Shown piece by piece: positions 5,301-5,875 of a stretch of DNA of 5,875 bases; within the stretch, counting starts at the first letter, position 1, and each line of letters starts with the position of its first letter. A program made the position numbers and the translations under genes. The notes beneath the pieces are model-generated. The model saw nothing but the letters and a program-made list of their open reading frames with translations. It made no database searches and was not told where the DNA came from. The stretch comes from Nitrososphaerales archaeon TH526 (GTDB taxonomy: Archaea; Thermoproteota; Nitrososphaeria; Nitrososphaerales; Nitrososphaeraceae): positions 1 through 5,875 of the forward strand of contig JAATVR010000614.1 of the NCBI GenBank assembly GCA_014523665.1. The letters are read 5' to 3'.

Positions 5301-5309
5301 ACTTTAATC
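5301..5309 (+). promoter_or_regulatory. TATA-like box for the CBS-pair gene
   Basis: ACTTTAATC is a box-A-like element centred about 29 nt ahead of the ATG at 5334, implying a leaderless or nearly leaderless transcript. There is no ribosome binding site between it and the start codon. Confidence 0.45.
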
Positions 5310-5333
5310 ACGAACGTTCATTGACATCTAACA

Positions 5334-5875
5334 ATGACATTTGAGGATTTGTCTGTAACAAACATAATGAGTAAGAATGTTAAAGTCGCCTATTCAAATC
5401 AAACAATTAGAGAGGTATGCAAGAGTATGCATGATCATGGAATCGGGAGCATCGTTATACTTGAAGGGAACGATGATATAGCAAACACAGAAAAACCTGA
5501 AAGCGAGGAACATGTGGCAGTAGGGATTATCACAGAAAGGGACGTGGTATCATATCTGGGTTCTGACAGGGCGTTATCACTTAGAACAAAGATATCTGAG
5601 TTAATGAGTACACCATTAATCACCATTACAACAGCCAATTCTGTGAAAGACGCTATAGAGACAATGCAACTAAGAAATATACGTAGACTCCCTGTGACCG
5701 GTGGTAAGCATAATAACATGGTAGGAATTGTCACTGATAAAGATATACTTAGAGCAATTACGAAAACCATGCCCTTACCCGCATCCGCAGGGGAAAGTCT
5801 ACTAACTGATCAAATGCAATTTGGGTACCGGTTTATGTACGAGAGATTCATTAATGACGATACTTTTCCAAAGGG
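5334..5875 (+). CDS. CBS-domain pair protein, 3' partial
   Basis: 180 residues are visible and the frame stays open to the window end. The start MTFEDLSVTNIMSKNV at 5334 is the first ATG after an in-frame TGA at 5322-5324. It gives a standard CBS N-terminus; the next ATG at 5367 would cut into the first strand. CBS1 spans about 7-75 and ends in GIITERDVVSYL (64-75); CBS2 spans about 86-145 with LMSTPLITI and ends in GIVTDKDILRAI (131-142). Such pairs bind adenosine nucleotides or similar ligands and act as energy or ligand sensors. An acidic insertion (residues 45-60, GNDDIANTEKPESEEH) lengthens the loop inside CBS1. After CBS2 a tail of at least 35 residues follows (MQFGYRFMYERFINDD, 161-176); whether it is a further domain cannot be seen. 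Many archaea carry stand-alone CBS pairs of unknown partner. No membrane segment is visible, so it is probably cytoplasmic. Fold sure, ligand and role unknown. Confidence 0.85.
   Translation, partial: MTFEDLSVTNIMSKNVKVAYSNQTIREVCKSMHDHGIGSIVILEGNDDIANTEKPESEEHVAVGIITERDVVSYLGSDRALSLRTKISELMSTPLITITTANSVKDAIETMQLRNIRRLPVTGGKHNNMVGIVTDKDILRAITKTMPLPASAGESLLTDQMQFGYRFMYERFINDDTFPK

Noticed and set aside
5435..5770. 111-codon minus-strand frame
   Set aside because: It is antisense to the CBS-pair gene, whose two GIxTxxD motifs establish the plus-strand reading.

Overview
The window looks like a stretch of an ammonia-oxidising archaeon of the Nitrososphaerota (Thaumarchaeota), most like the soil Nitrososphaera/Nitrosocosmicus group. 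The evidence is an AT-rich base composition, long gene-free gaps, TATA-like boxes about 25-36 nt ahead of start codons with no Shine-Dalgarno, and a typical protein set: a GvpD-type P-loop ATPase, a small DUF6659-like protein, a NirK-type two-domain multicopper oxidase with a signal peptide, a cupredoxin-fold surface protein and a CBS-pair protein. The lineage is inferred from protein style, not from a marker gene.

Layout. 2-1486 (+) is the 3' part of a GvpD/KaiC-like ATPase gene that runs in from the left edge. It converges with 1548-1907 (-), the DUF6659-like gene, across a 61-nt gap with T-runs on both strands. An 800-nt gap follows (1908-2707), holding short tandem repeats and no credible gene. 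2708-3832 (+) encodes the secreted copper oxidase. A 381-nt gap (3833-4213) with several small inverted repeats leads to the membrane-anchored or secreted cupredoxin-fold protein (4214-5089, +). A 244-nt repeat-bearing gap then leads to a CBS-pair gene starting at 5334 (+) and running off the right edge.

How they fit together. The two exported copper-protein-family genes are neighbours on one strand, but each has its own promoter-like box, so they look like separate transcripts. Three of the five proteins keep their family fold but have changed key residues. The ATPase has Val where the P-loop Ser/Thr belongs. The oxidase keeps all copper ligands but appears to have Asn at both catalytic positions of nitrite reductase. 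The cupredoxin-fold protein has no cysteine at all, so it cannot form a blue copper site. The most unusual non-coding signal is a self-complementary motif, TGCANTGCA, present in each of the three gaps from 1908 onward and not noticed in the genes.
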